From Ruminococcus sp. FC2018 (GTDB lineage Bacteria; Bacillota; Clostridia; Oscillospirales; Ruminococcaceae): a stretch of 64,000 nucleotides of DNA. Of the stretch, positions 46,504 through 54,627 are shown piece after piece. The notes under the pieces are model-generated. The model did not search any database and was not told the DNA's origin. It was given only the letters and a program-made list of their open reading frames with translations. Numbering within the stretch: the first letter of the stretch is position 1; each line of letters opens with the position of its first letter. The position numbers and the translations under genes are program-made. The stretch lies in contig NZ_JHXH01000004.1 in NCBI RefSeq assembly GCF_000621805.1, positions 1-64,000 of the forward strand, read 5' to 3'.

Positions 46504-47338
46504 GTATCTCCTTTACATAATTGGGCAGGGCAAAACAGCCCTTGTGCAGCTCGGTATTGTAGTATTTTGTAGCTATGCCGAAATTCTCCCACTCCTGCGC
46601 TTTGAGATCATATACGGGGTGAAGATTTTTCGAGGCAAAGCCGAAAAGCCAATGTCCCGAAGGATATGTGGGGATATGCGCCTGATACACCATTGACACG
46701 GGGAATGCGCTGCTGATGCGCTTGTGTGTGCGCTTTACCATATCCACATAGGAATCGTAGTAGGTGCTTTCGTGTTGGTTTATAAGTATTCCCTTGTCAC
46801 TCAGTGCCTTTGAACAGTTGCCGTAAAACTCCTTTGTGAAAAGCCCCTCACCGGGACCAAACGGGTCTGTTGAATCCACGATTATAAGGTCGTACTCATT
46901 CTCCTTGCGGCGGACATATTTAAGCCCGTCCTCAAAGAAAAGGTTGACCCTTGGGTCATCGAATTTGCAGGCTGTCCGGGGCAGGAACTCCCTGCAAACC
47001 TTGACCACCTGCTCGTCTATCTCCACCATATCTATCTTCTCTACCGTTTCATATCTTGTAAGCTCACGGATAGTTCCGCCGTCGCCTGCGCCGATAACGA
47101 GCACGTTCTTTATGTCCGGGTTGACCGCCATAGGCACGGCAGTAACCATTTCGTGATAGATATACTCGTCCTTTTCTGTGAGCATTATAAAGCCGTCCAG
47201 CACCAGCACTCTGCCGAACTCGTAGGTGTCAAAAACATCTATCTGCTGGTAGTAGCTTTTTCCGCTGTACAGCTGCTGTTTAACTTTTATAGTGAAATTC
47301 ACATCATCGGTGTGCTTTTCGGTAAACCATAAGTCCAT
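46490..47338 (-). CDS. speE: Spermidine synthase
   Basis: This 282-residue aminopropyltransferase joins putrescine with decarboxylated S-adenosylmethionine to give spermidine. The motifs are YQQIDVFDTYEFGRVLVLDG, EYIYHEMVTAVPM, VLVIGAGDGGTIREL and IIVDSTDPFGPGEGLF with the catalytic Asp. The length is normal. Its donor substrate is made by SpeD in the same operon. Confidence 0.97.
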   Translation of the reverse strand: MDLWFTEKHTDDVNFTIKVKQQLYSGKSYYQQIDVFDTYEFGRVLVLDGFIMLTEKDEYIYHEMVTAVPMAVNPDIKNVLVIGAGDGGTIRELTRYETVEKIDMVEIDEQVVKVCREFLPRTACKFDDPRVNLFFEDGLKYVRRKENEYDLIIVDSTDPFGPGEGLFTKEFYGNCSKALSDKGILINQHESTYYDSYVDMVKRTHKRISSAFPVSMVYQAHIPTYPSGHWLFGFASKNLHPVYDLKAQEWENFGIATKYYNTELHKGCFALPNYVKEILADE

Positions 47339-47373
47339 GGTAGGTTCTCCTTTCGCTTATAACTATATATGCC

Positions 47374-48063
47374 TTATTTTTTCAGTAATGAGTCATTATC
47401 CGAATCAACATATCGCCACATATTGTCCATTATTTCCTTTTGCATCTTCGGGTCATCAGGGAATCCGTATTTTTTCAAAGAGGCACTGCTTCCATTGCTT
47501 TTGAACATTCTTAAACCATCTTCGATAGTCTGCTTTTCATCAGGATGTGACTTCAAATAATCGCTGTAATAATTGCACATAAATTCTTCACTTGAAAGCA
47601 AATGCTGCCCAGCATACGTTATAAGCTTACCGTCAGCCTCGGACAGCTGATACATCTTTGTGAAATCCTCTCCGCCTGACGAATAGATGATATTACCGCG
47701 AACAAGATATGCCCTGAACTGTTCCTCATCAGCTATTACCTCAACATCATCATTTGAATAAGACTCTTTTGAACGTATAAGATAATCGCTTTTGCCCTTT
47801 TGTCTGAGTTCGCAGAAATTATCGCCTTGCAGAAAGCATTCTTCCGTTACATAATAGTTATCAAAAGTATCTCCAAGCTCGGTCGTAAAGCTGCCCGTGT
47901 ACTCTTCCTCATCAGACGAGCCTGATGTCAATAGAAACATCAATCCCACATATATCATAAATGGGATACACAAAAAGATGATAAGCGCTACTATCCAGCC
48001 CTTAGGCTCTTTTCTCGCCTGTGCCTGCTGTTGCTGCACTACGTAAGACTCAAACTCGTTCAT
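47374..48063 (-). CDS. Single-pass membrane protein in the polyamine operon, unknown
   Basis: This 229-residue protein has a Gln-rich start (FESYVVQQQQAQARKEPKGW), one membrane helix (IVALIIFLCIPFMIYVGLMF) and a large, acidic extracytoplasmic part (from about 50: DEEEYTGSFTTELGDTFDNY). No cleavable signal or known domain is evident. It sits between speA and speE (20- and 35-bp gaps). An extracytoplasmic acidic domain could bind polyamines, but this is speculation. Confidence 0.75.
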   Translation of the reverse strand: MNEFESYVVQQQQAQARKEPKGWIVALIIFLCIPFMIYVGLMFLLTSGSSDEEEYTGSFTTELGDTFDNYYVTEECFLQGDNFCELRQKGKSDYLIRSKESYSNDDVEVIADEEQFRAYLVRGNIIYSSGGEDFTKMYQLSEADGKLITYAGQHLLSSEEFMCNYYSDYLKSHPDEKQTIEDGLRMFKSNGSSASLKKYGFPDDPKMQKEIMDNMWRYVDSDNDSLLKK

Positions 48064-48083
48064 ATGCTCATCTCCAAAGTTTT

Positions 48084-49532
48084 CTACTCGTCAATGACAT
48101 TGATATAGTTTATCTCCAAGTCCTCTGTGCCTGTCATAAGGCAGCCCTTTTCTTTGCAGTATGTTATATATTCGATTATCTCTTTTGTTATCATTTCGCC
48201 CGGCGCAAGTATAGGTATTCCCGGAGGATAGCACATTACGAACTCAGCACACACTTTGCCGCAGCTCTCCTTTACGGGAACAGCTTTTTTATCACTGTAA
48301 AAGGCTTTCTGGGGTGTGACCTTTACTATGGGGTTGATATACTCGTGGTCAAAAAGCCCTGCGGGGTCTTTGGAATACAGCCTTTTTATCTCGCTGAGTG
48401 CCGAGATAAATCGCTCGATCTCCAGCTCTCTGTCCCCTGCGGAAACTATGGCAAGGATATTTCCTATATCGCCGAACTCGATCTGTATATCATACTCGTC
48501 ACGCAGCAGGTCGTAGACCTCAACTCCTGCCAGCCCCACTGCCCTTGTGTGCACCGACAGCTTTGTATCGTCAAAGGCAAAGATGTCCCTGCCGTTCACA
48601 AGGTCCTGCCCGAATGCGTAATATCCGCCGATCTTGTTTATCTCGCCCCTTGCATAGCTCACGTAGTCGCACGCCTTTGCAAAAAGCTCCTTACCATTCA
48701 GCGCAAGATTTCTCCTTGCCATATCCAGCGATACCATGAGCAGATACGAACCGCTGGTGGTCTGGGTAAGGTTGATTATCTGTCTTACATAGCCCTCGGA
48801 TACGTTCTTTCCGCAAAGCAGAAGTGATGACTGGGTAAGGCTTCCTCCTGTTTTGTGAATGGACACCGCAGCCATATCCGCACCTGCCTGCATAGCATTT
48901 ACAGGCAGGTTATCTCCAAAATAAAAATGAGTGCCGTGAGCTTCGTCGGCAAGCACCAGCATTCCGTGCTTGTGGGCGATGTCCACGATCCTCCTGATAT
49001 CCGAGCATATGCCGTAATAGGTGGGGTTATTCACCAGAACGGCTTTGGCATCGGGGTTTTCGATTATTGCTTTTTCAACGTCCTCCACCGACATACCAAG
49101 TGGTATCCCAAGCTTTTTGTTTGTCCCGGGGTTTACGTAAACAGGTACAGCTCCGCAGACCACAAGGGCATTTATCGCACTTCTGTGGACGTTTCTGGGC
49201 ATGATTATCTTCTCCCCCGCCTTGCAGGCTGTAAAGACCATTGTCTGCACAGCGGCGGTGGTTCCGTTGACTATAAAAAAGGCATTATGCGCATTGAAAG
49301 CCTCTGCCGCAAGCCCCTCAGCCTGCTTTATGACCCCGGTAGGGTGACAGAGGTTATCAAGATTTTTCATTGAGTTCACATCGCACCGCAGGCACTGCTC
49401 CCCCAGAAAATCACGAAGGGGCTTGTTCATCCTGCCCCCCTTATGACCCGGAACATCAAGCCTTACCACACGGTTTTTCATGTGCTTTGTCAGCGCCTCA
49501 TACACGGGCGCATTTTCCTGCTTTAGTTTCAA
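48084..49532 (-). CDS. speA: Arginine decarboxylase (Orn/Lys/Arg decarboxylase, Bacillus SpeA type)
   Basis: This 482-residue PLP enzyme of the aspartate-aminotransferase fold converts arginine to agmatine. PLP contacts are Asp196 and His199 in VLADEAHGTHF and the Schiff-base Lys227 in VSIHKTGGSLTQ. The start PGHKGGRMNKPL and the C-terminal YPPGIPILAPGE are family marks. The length is that of the short, Bacillus-type enzymes, which lack the receiver-like wing domain. The substrate (arginine rather than lysine) is inferred from the agmatinase in the same operon. Confidence 0.92.
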   Translation of the reverse strand: MKLKQENAPVYEALTKHMKNRVVRLDVPGHKGGRMNKPLRDFLGEQCLRCDVNSMKNLDNLCHPTGVIKQAEGLAAEAFNAHNAFFIVNGTTAAVQTMVFTACKAGEKIIMPRNVHRSAINALVVCGAVPVYVNPGTNKKLGIPLGMSVEDVEKAIIENPDAKAVLVNNPTYYGICSDIRRIVDIAHKHGMLVLADEAHGTHFYFGDNLPVNAMQAGADMAAVSIHKTGGSLTQSSLLLCGKNVSEGYVRQIINLTQTTSGSYLLMVSLDMARRNLALNGKELFAKACDYVSYARGEINKIGGYYAFGQDLVNGRDIFAFDDTKLSVHTRAVGLAGVEVYDLLRDEYDIQIEFGDIGNILAIVSAGDRELEIERFISALSEIKRLYSKDPAGLFDHEYINPIVKVTPQKAFYSDKKAVPVKESCGKVCAEFVMCYPPGIPILAPGEMITKEIIEYITYCKEKGCLMTGTEDLEINYINVIDE

Positions 49533-49549
49533 TTCATAATTCCTCTTAC

Positions 49550-50362
49550 TTAATAAATATTCATTCCACTGTATATCTCTATCATTTCACGCCTGAGGGC
49601 ATCGGTTATATCCAGCCTTTGCTTTGGCGTAAGCTCCAGGGCATCGGTCTTGAAAAGATAGTTCTGAAGCTCGATATCCTTTATAAGGAGCTTTGTATGG
49701 AAGATATTGGACTGGTACATATTAACGTCTATCGCATCGTATCTTGTAAGGGTATCGTTGTCGATATAATCCTGTATTGATGTGATATTATGGTCGATAA
49801 AAAACTTTTTGCCCAGAACGTCCCTTGTGAAACCTCTGACACGGTAGTCAATTGTGATAATATCCGAATCAAAGCTGCTGATAAGATAATTCAGGGCGTT
49901 CAGAGGGGATATCATACCGCAGGTGGAAACGTCAATATCCACTCTGAAGGTGGAAATGGCATTATCGGGGTGATACTCGGGGAAGGTATGCACCGTAACG
50001 TGGCTCTTATCAAGGTGCGCAGCCACTGTTCTGGGCTTTGCCTCGGGAAGTATACCCTGGTTGCAGGACGGGTCAATGGAGTCCTCGTCCAGAGCCTTTT
50101 CGGCAATAAGAACGTTGACCGATGCACCCTGGGGTTCATAGTCCTGCTTTGATATATTCAGCACTCTTGCGCCGATCATTTCCGTAACGTCACACAGTAT
50201 CTTTGTAAGACGCTCGGAATTATACTGTTCGTCGATATAGGCTATATAGCCCTTTTGTTCTCTTTCTGTTTTTGCATAGCATACATCATAGATATTAAAG
50301 CTAAGAGTTTTCGTAAGATTATTGAATCCGTACAGTGAAAGCTTCTGCTCCAACCCTATCAT
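49550..50362 (-). CDS. speD: S-adenosylmethionine decarboxylase proenzyme (long bacterial type)
   Basis: This 270-residue pyruvoyl enzyme makes decarboxylated S-adenosylmethionine. ATG 50362 is chosen because GGAGAGGA lies four bases upstream. The self-cleavage site is Lys119-Ser120 in [14 protein letters not shown], and Ser120 becomes the pyruvoyl group. [14 protein letters not shown] follows with the active-site Cys. It resembles the E. coli-type, not the short Bacillus-type, enzyme. It is the first gene of the polyamine operon; a TATAAT lies near 50424-50429 on the minus strand with no good -35. Confidence 0.94.
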   Translation of the reverse strand: MIGLEQKLSLYGFNNLTKTLSFNIYDVCYAKTEREQKGYIAYIDEQYNSERLTKILCDVTEMIGARVLNISKQDYEPQGASVNVLIAEKALDEDSIDPSCNQGILPEAKPRTVAAHLDKSHVTVHTFPEYHPDNAISTFRVDIDVSTCGMISPLNALNYLISSFDSDIITIDYRVRGFTRDVLGKKFFIDHNITSIQDYIDNDTLTRYDAIDVNMYQSNIFHTKLLIKDIELQNYLFKTDALELTPKQRLDITDALRREMIEIYSGMNIY

Positions 50363-50538
50363 CCCGTCCTCTCCGGATAAAATACAGCACAACGTCCACA
50401 GGGCACATATATGCAGTATGATTATATCACACTTCTTCGCAAAAGTACATAGTTTTACAAACTTTTTTTATTATTTTCATATTTTATTTTTTCCTGTCTT
50501 TATGCTATTAACCGCCCTGCTTTCAGGTCAAACTTAAA

Positions 50539-50568
50539 ACGTCCCCGGTTCAATCGTTCCGAGGACGC
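50539..50568 (-). terminator. Terminator of the EIIA-like gene
   Basis: CGTCCTCGG/CCGGGGACG arms lie just past the stop, followed by a short T-run on the minus strand. Confidence 0.55.
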
Positions 50569-50579
50569 TTATATGCTAT

Positions 50580-51056
50580 TTATAAAGAATACTTCATTGC
50601 AGTTTCCGAGGCAGCAATACTGCCCTTTTTAAGCTTATAATCCATAAGTATATCGCTGTTTTCCACAACAACGAACACCGCACGCTTTATGTCACCCTCA
50701 GGGGTCGTCACAGCCAGCTTATCCCCTGTTTCCACATTGTCACCGATTTTTGCTGTCAGCTTTATCTCCTCACGGGAAAATGCGCTGAAGCTGACAAGCA
50801 CTTTCAGTCCGTCGGCGGTTTTCAGAACAACTGCATCAGGCTTTGTGGAAACATCTATTACCCTTGCGCTTACCGGGCTTACAACCTCTGCCGAGCCGCT
50901 TTCAAAATCGGGATATATTCCATACCCCACTCCCAGTATTCCCGAGGACATTATGTCATCACCTGTATCTTCAAGGGCACAAAGCTCACCGTTACAGCAG
51001 GCGTTCAGCTCTCCCTTACCCTTTTCCTCAGACTGTTTTTCTCCGAAAAGCTTCAA
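50580..51056 (-). CDS. EIIA-Glc-like protein lacking the active-site histidines
   Basis: This 158-residue soluble protein has the PTS glucose-IIA (Crr) fold, judged by GVGYGIYPDFESGSAEVVSP, VSARVIDVS and IGDNVETGDKLAVTTPEGDI. In active EIIA-Glc two histidines carry and assist phosphate transfer (in TKHAIG and ILIHIG). Here the matching places read TKPDAV (Pro73) and VLVSFS (Ser89). Phosphotransfer therefore seems impossible, and a binding or regulatory role is more likely. It is monocistronic, with promoter at 51106-51134. Codon use is normal and the frame complete, so it is not an obvious pseudogene. Confidence 0.75.
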   Translation of the reverse strand: MKLFGEKQSEEKGKGELNACCNGELCALEDTGDDIMSSGILGVGYGIYPDFESGSAEVVSPVSARVIDVSTKPDAVVLKTADGLKVLVSFSAFSREEIKLTAKIGDNVETGDKLAVTTPEGDIKRAVFVVVENSDILMDYKLKKGSIAASETAMKYSL

Positions 51057-51105
51057 AACTACCCCTCCTTCCGGATACTTTAGAAAATAACACTTGTTTG
51101 ATATT

Positions 51106-51134
51106 ATTTTAACAAATTGTTACCCAAATTACAA
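51106..51134 (-). promoter_or_regulatory. Promoter of the EIIA-like gene
   Basis: On the minus strand TTGTAA (51129-51134) and TAAAAT (51106-51111) have 17-bp spacing. Confidence 0.7.
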
Positions 51135-51267
51135 CCTCATTTGAACAGAATTAACGTTTTTCTGTTGTTTTTCGTATATCTGCACAATTATTGAGTAATG
51201 CCTCTCTACAAGTTTATGCATATTTACGATAACTTTAATCAAGCGTTCTTCTCTCAAACTCTGCCTA

Positions 51268-51296
51268 TTGAAAAAGGCGGCGGCATAAGTTATAAT
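51268..51296 (+). promoter_or_regulatory. Promoter of the ABC-F gene
   Basis: TTGAAA and TATAAT have 17-bp spacing. GGGAG and ATG 51332 follow. Confidence 0.85.
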
Positions 51297-51331
51297 AGTA
51301 ATAACACAAACGCACAAGCGGGAGAATTATC

Positions 51332-53278
51332 ATGATAGTAAGCATAGAAAGCATAAATAAATACTTTAACGGCGAGGTCTTGCTGAAAGACATCTCACTG
51401 ACCATTGAGGAAAAGGAAACGGTGGGTCTTATCGGCTCAAACGGCTGCGGAAAGACCACCCTTCTGAACATTATAACCGGATGTGAGGAATTTGACAAGG
51501 CACCTGACGGGTCGGGAAGCATATCTGTTGACCCCAGGGCTGTGGTGGGGTATCTGCGGCAGAACAGCGGGCTTGAATCGCACAGGACCATTGAGGAGGA
51601 GATGCGAAGTGCCTTTGAGCAGCTTATAAGCACAAAGGAAAGAATGGATATTCTTTCATCGCAGATGCAGACTGCACAGGGGGAGGAGCTTGAAAAGATA
51701 AGCCATGAGTATTCCCGGCTCAACACATATTTTGAGGCTCGTGACGGGTACCGCATGGACGTTAGGATAAAGCAGGTGCTTGGCGGCATGGGATTTGGCG
51801 AAACGGACACCTCACAGGTGGTGGACACTCTTTCGGGAGGTGAAAAGACAAGACTTGCCCTTGCCAAACTGCTTTTAGAGCAGCCCGATCTCCTTATCCT
51901 TGACGAGCCCACAAATCACCTTGACCTTAACACGCTTATGTGGCTGGAGGAGCATCTTAAAAGCTACAAAGGCTCTGTGCTGGTGGTTTCCCACGACAGA
52001 TACTTTATCGACCGTGTCTGCACACGGATCTGTGAGATAGAGCAGGGGCATATATACAGCTACAAAGGCGATTACAGCGCATATCTGGTCCAGAGAAAAA
52101 TGCGTGACGAGCGGATGATGAAGGAATTTGAAGCCCAGCAAAAAGAGATAGCAAAGCTTGAGGACTACATTGCCCGCAACAAGGTACGGGCTTCTACGGC
52201 TAAAATGGCAAAGTCACGTCAGCATATGCTGGACAGGATAGACAGGCTGGACAAGCCGTCAAGCTATACCAAGCCGCCGAAAATAGACCTTTGCTATGAC
52301 ATTGAGCCGACCAAGGACATAGTAAAGGTGTCACAGTGTCCCCTTGAAGTGGGCGAGGGAGAACAGAAAAGGGTGCTTATCAAAGACCTCAGCTTTAATG
52401 TCCGCCGTGGAGAGCACGTTGGAATAATCGGTCCCAACGGCATTGGAAAGTCCTCCATATTAAAGCTTATACAGGGTCTTATCCCTCACGACGGGGGCAG
52501 CATAAGCTGGGGAAACAATGTAAAGATATCGTATTTTGACCAGGAGCACAAGGAGCTTGACAGGCACAACACGGTCATCGGTGAGGTACAGCGGAAAAAT
52601 CCACGGCTTTCAGACGGTGACGCAAGAAACGTTCTGGGCTCGGTGCTTATCCGTGGGGAGAATGTTTTTAAGCCTGTTTCGGTCATTTCAGGCGGTGAGC
52701 GGGCAAAGCTTTACTTTGCTATAATGGCTCTGAACCGTGGAAACGTACTTGTTCTTGATGAGCCTACAAACCACCTTGACATGATGACCAAGGAGGTGCT
52801 TGAAGATGCACTTGCTGCCTTTGAAGGCACTATTATTCTTGTTTCTCATGATAGATATCTGCTGAACAAGGTGGCTGACAGGATACTTGAGGTGACAGCT
52901 GAGGGTGTGAACTCCTACGAGGGCAATTTTGATGCATATTACCGTGAGTACACCACTCAGCAGCAGGCTTTGCAGGCTCAGGCAGAGCAGCAGAAGAAAG
53001 CCTCAGAGCTTGCGGCATACGAACAAAAAAAGCAGCAGAGCCACAAAAGCAAGCAGCAGCGTGCTCTTGACGCAAAGAGGCGTGAGCAGATACGGCAGCT
53101 GGAAAAGGAGATCGAGCAGACCGAGGAGCTTATAGCTAAGCTGGAGGGCGAGATATCCGATCCGGCGGTAGCGGCGGATTACTCGGCGATAAACGAAAAA
53201 TGCTCACAGCTGGACCGGGCACGTCAGAAACTTGAGGAAGATATGGAGCTGTGGGCGGAGCTTGCAGACAAGGTATAA
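51332..53278 (+). CDS. ABC-F family ATPase
   Basis: This 648-residue cytoplasmic protein has two ABC ATPase domains and no membrane part. The first has Walker A GSNGCGKTT (35-43), signature LSGGEKTRLA and Walker B LLILDEPTNHLD. The second has Walker A GPNGIGKSS (about 370), signature ISGGERAKL and VLVLDEPTNHLD. The long helical linker between them (MMKEFEAQQKEIAKLEDYIA, with KMAKSRQHMLDRI) is the P-site tRNA interaction motif of ABC-F proteins, which rescue or regulate ribosomes. A Gln/Lys-rich C-terminal coiled coil (about 545-645) follows, as in Uup/YdiF types. Nothing points clearly to antibiotic resistance. Confidence 0.94.
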   Translation: MIVSIESINKYFNGEVLLKDISLTIEEKETVGLIGSNGCGKTTLLNIITGCEEFDKAPDGSGSISVDPRAVVGYLRQNSGLESHRTIEEEMRSAFEQLISTKERMDILSSQMQTAQGEELEKISHEYSRLNTYFEARDGYRMDVRIKQVLGGMGFGETDTSQVVDTLSGGEKTRLALAKLLLEQPDLLILDEPTNHLDLNTLMWLEEHLKSYKGSVLVVSHDRYFIDRVCTRICEIEQGHIYSYKGDYSAYLVQRKMRDERMMKEFEAQQKEIAKLEDYIARNKVRASTAKMAKSRQHMLDRIDRLDKPSSYTKPPKIDLCYDIEPTKDIVKVSQCPLEVGEGEQKRVLIKDLSFNVRRGEHVGIIGPNGIGKSSILKLIQGLIPHDGGSISWGNNVKISYFDQEHKELDRHNTVIGEVQRKNPRLSDGDARNVLGSVLIRGENVFKPVSVISGGERAKLYFAIMALNRGNVLVLDEPTNHLDMMTKEVLEDALAAFEGTIILVSHDRYLLNKVADRILEVTAEGVNSYEGNFDAYYREYTTQQQALQAQAEQQKKASELAAYEQKKQQSHKSKQQRALDAKRREQIRQLEKEIEQTEELIAKLEGEISDPAVAADYSAINEKCSQLDRARQKLEEDMELWAELADKV

Positions 53279-53290
53279 CGGCGATAAAAA

Positions 53291-53322
53291 AGAGCGTGGA
53301 TCCTTCCACGCTCTGTTTGTTT
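53291..53322 (+). terminator. Terminator of the ABC-F gene
   Basis: AGAGCGTGG-ATCCTT-CCACGCTCT is followed by GTTTGTTT. It is shared with the convergent rpe gene. Confidence 0.75.
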
Positions 53323-53968
53323 ATCTCAAAGACGAAATAGCTTTTTTCATATCGGAGCTGTTAAAGATGTACGACCCGGAAACAAGGGCATCTGCGCCTG
53401 CTTTGCGGCATATCTCCCCTGTTTCGCCGTTGATCCCTCCGTCTACCTCAACGTAGATATTTCTGCCTGTCTCGTCAACCATCTTTCGCACCTGTGTGAT
53501 CTTATCCACTGTATCATAAATAAATCCCTGACCGCCGAAGCCCGGCTCAACCGTCATGACCAGCACCATATCCACCAGCGGAACAATGTCCTTTATTGCC
53601 TCCGCAGGGGTTCCCGGCTTTATGGAAACGCCTGCTTTAACACCACAGCTGTGTATTTTATCGATCACGCTTACAGGGTCATCGGCAGCTTCCACATGAA
53701 AGGTTATATAGCTTGAGCCAAAGCTTGCATAATCCTCGATATAGCGAATAGGGTTTGTGATCATCAAGTGAGTATCTATCGGCTTTGATGCGGCTTTTGC
53801 CAGAGCTTTAAGCACCGGCTGACCAAAGGAGATATTCGGCACGAACACCCCATCCATAACATCAAAATGCAGCCAGTCCGCACCGGCAGCTTCCACTCTT
53901 TTTACCTCAGCTGCAAGGTCTCCCAGGTCACAGCCAAGCAGCGAGGGAGAAACAATAATATCATTCAT
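53321..53968 (-). CDS. rpe: Ribulose-phosphate 3-epimerase
   Basis: This 215-residue TIM-barrel enzyme interconverts ribulose-5-phosphate and xylulose-5-phosphate. ATG 53968 follows AAAGGATG at a normal distance. Metal and catalytic blocks are LHFDVMDGVFVPNISFG, DTHLMI, THFHVEA-like sequence here as ITFHVEAADD, MTVEPGFGGQGF and EVDGGINGET. It is the second gene of a two-gene operon with the YfbR-type gene (13-bp gap). Confidence 0.96.
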   Translation of the reverse strand: MNDIIVSPSLLGCDLGDLAAEVKRVEAAGADWLHFDVMDGVFVPNISFGQPVLKALAKAASKPIDTHLMITNPIRYIEDYASFGSSYITFHVEAADDPVSVIDKIHSCGVKAGVSIKPGTPAEAIKDIVPLVDMVLVMTVEPGFGGQGFIYDTVDKITQVRKMVDETGRNIYVEVDGGINGETGEICRKAGADALVSGSYIFNSSDMKKAISSLR

Positions 53969-53981
53969 TTTAAACATCCTT

Positions 53982-54566
53982 TCAGGCTTGCTCATCAAGT
54001 GTCAGCTCATATGCAGGGATAAATTCTTCCAGGAACACATTTGCCTCCGGCAGGTTCATTTTCTCCACCGCTTCCCTTGTGGCTTTTTCGGCAGATGCAA
54101 AATCCGCATTGCCCATTTTCCGCTCTTCAAGGCATTTTATCAACGCCGACAGCTTATCAGCTGCCTTTACCAGCTGCCACAGTTCCGCCTCGGCTTCGGT
54201 CTTACAGAAAAGCGGCTCATAATCCTCTTTCAGATCTTCGGGCAGATAGCTTAAAAGCTGATCTTTAGCCTTTTGCTCTATCTCGTCATAGGCACCCTTG
54301 ATCTGCTTGTTATAATACTTTATAGGCGTGGGCAGGTCCCCTGTGATTATCTCGGTGGTATCGTGGAACATGGCAAGCAGGGCGCATCTTTCCGCAGATA
54401 CGCTGCCGCCAAAACGCTTGTTGCGTATAAGTGCCAGGGCATGGGCAATAAACGCCACATCAAGGGAATGCTGGCTTATATCTTCTTTTATTGTGTTTCT
54501 CATAAGTGCCCAGCGGTCGATATATTTCATTCTTGAGATCACCGCAAAAAACTTATAGCTATCCAT
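53982..54566 (-). CDS. yfbR: YfbR-type 5'-deoxynucleotidase (HD domain)
   Basis: This 194-residue metal-dependent enzyme dephosphorylates deoxynucleoside 5'-monophosphates. ATG 54566 follows GGAGGAG. Similarity to E. coli YfbR runs along the whole length: FFAVISRMKYIDRWALMRNT, ISQHSLDVAFIAHALALIRN, ALLAMFHDTTEIITGDLPTP and VKYYN-like IKYYNKQI. The first metal His is in QHSLDV, and the HD pair is in MFHDTTE. It is clearly a different subfamily from the HD gene at 351-917. Confidence 0.93.
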   Translation of the reverse strand: MDSYKFFAVISRMKYIDRWALMRNTIKEDISQHSLDVAFIAHALALIRNKRFGGSVSAERCALLAMFHDTTEIITGDLPTPIKYYNKQIKGAYDEIEQKAKDQLLSYLPEDLKEDYEPLFCKTEAEAELWQLVKAADKLSALIKCLEERKMGNADFASAEKATREAVEKMNLPEANVFLEEFIPAYELTLDEQA

Positions 54567-54580
54567 TTTTCTCCTCCGGA

Positions 54581-54612
54581 AAAAATATCGCACCCGAAAA
54601 GAGTGCGATATT
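54581..54612 (-). terminator. Terminator of the oadG-oadB operon
   Basis: AATATCGCAC-TCTTTTCGG-GTGCGATATT is followed by a run of six T on the minus strand. Confidence 0.85.
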
Positions 54613-54627
54613 ACCAATTTTCTTGAA

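Noticed and set aside
51332-53278. ABC-F protein as an antibiotic-resistance determinant
   Set aside because: Its layout, with a C-terminal coiled coil, fits housekeeping Uup/YdiF types; no leader peptide or attenuator typical of resistance genes is visible.
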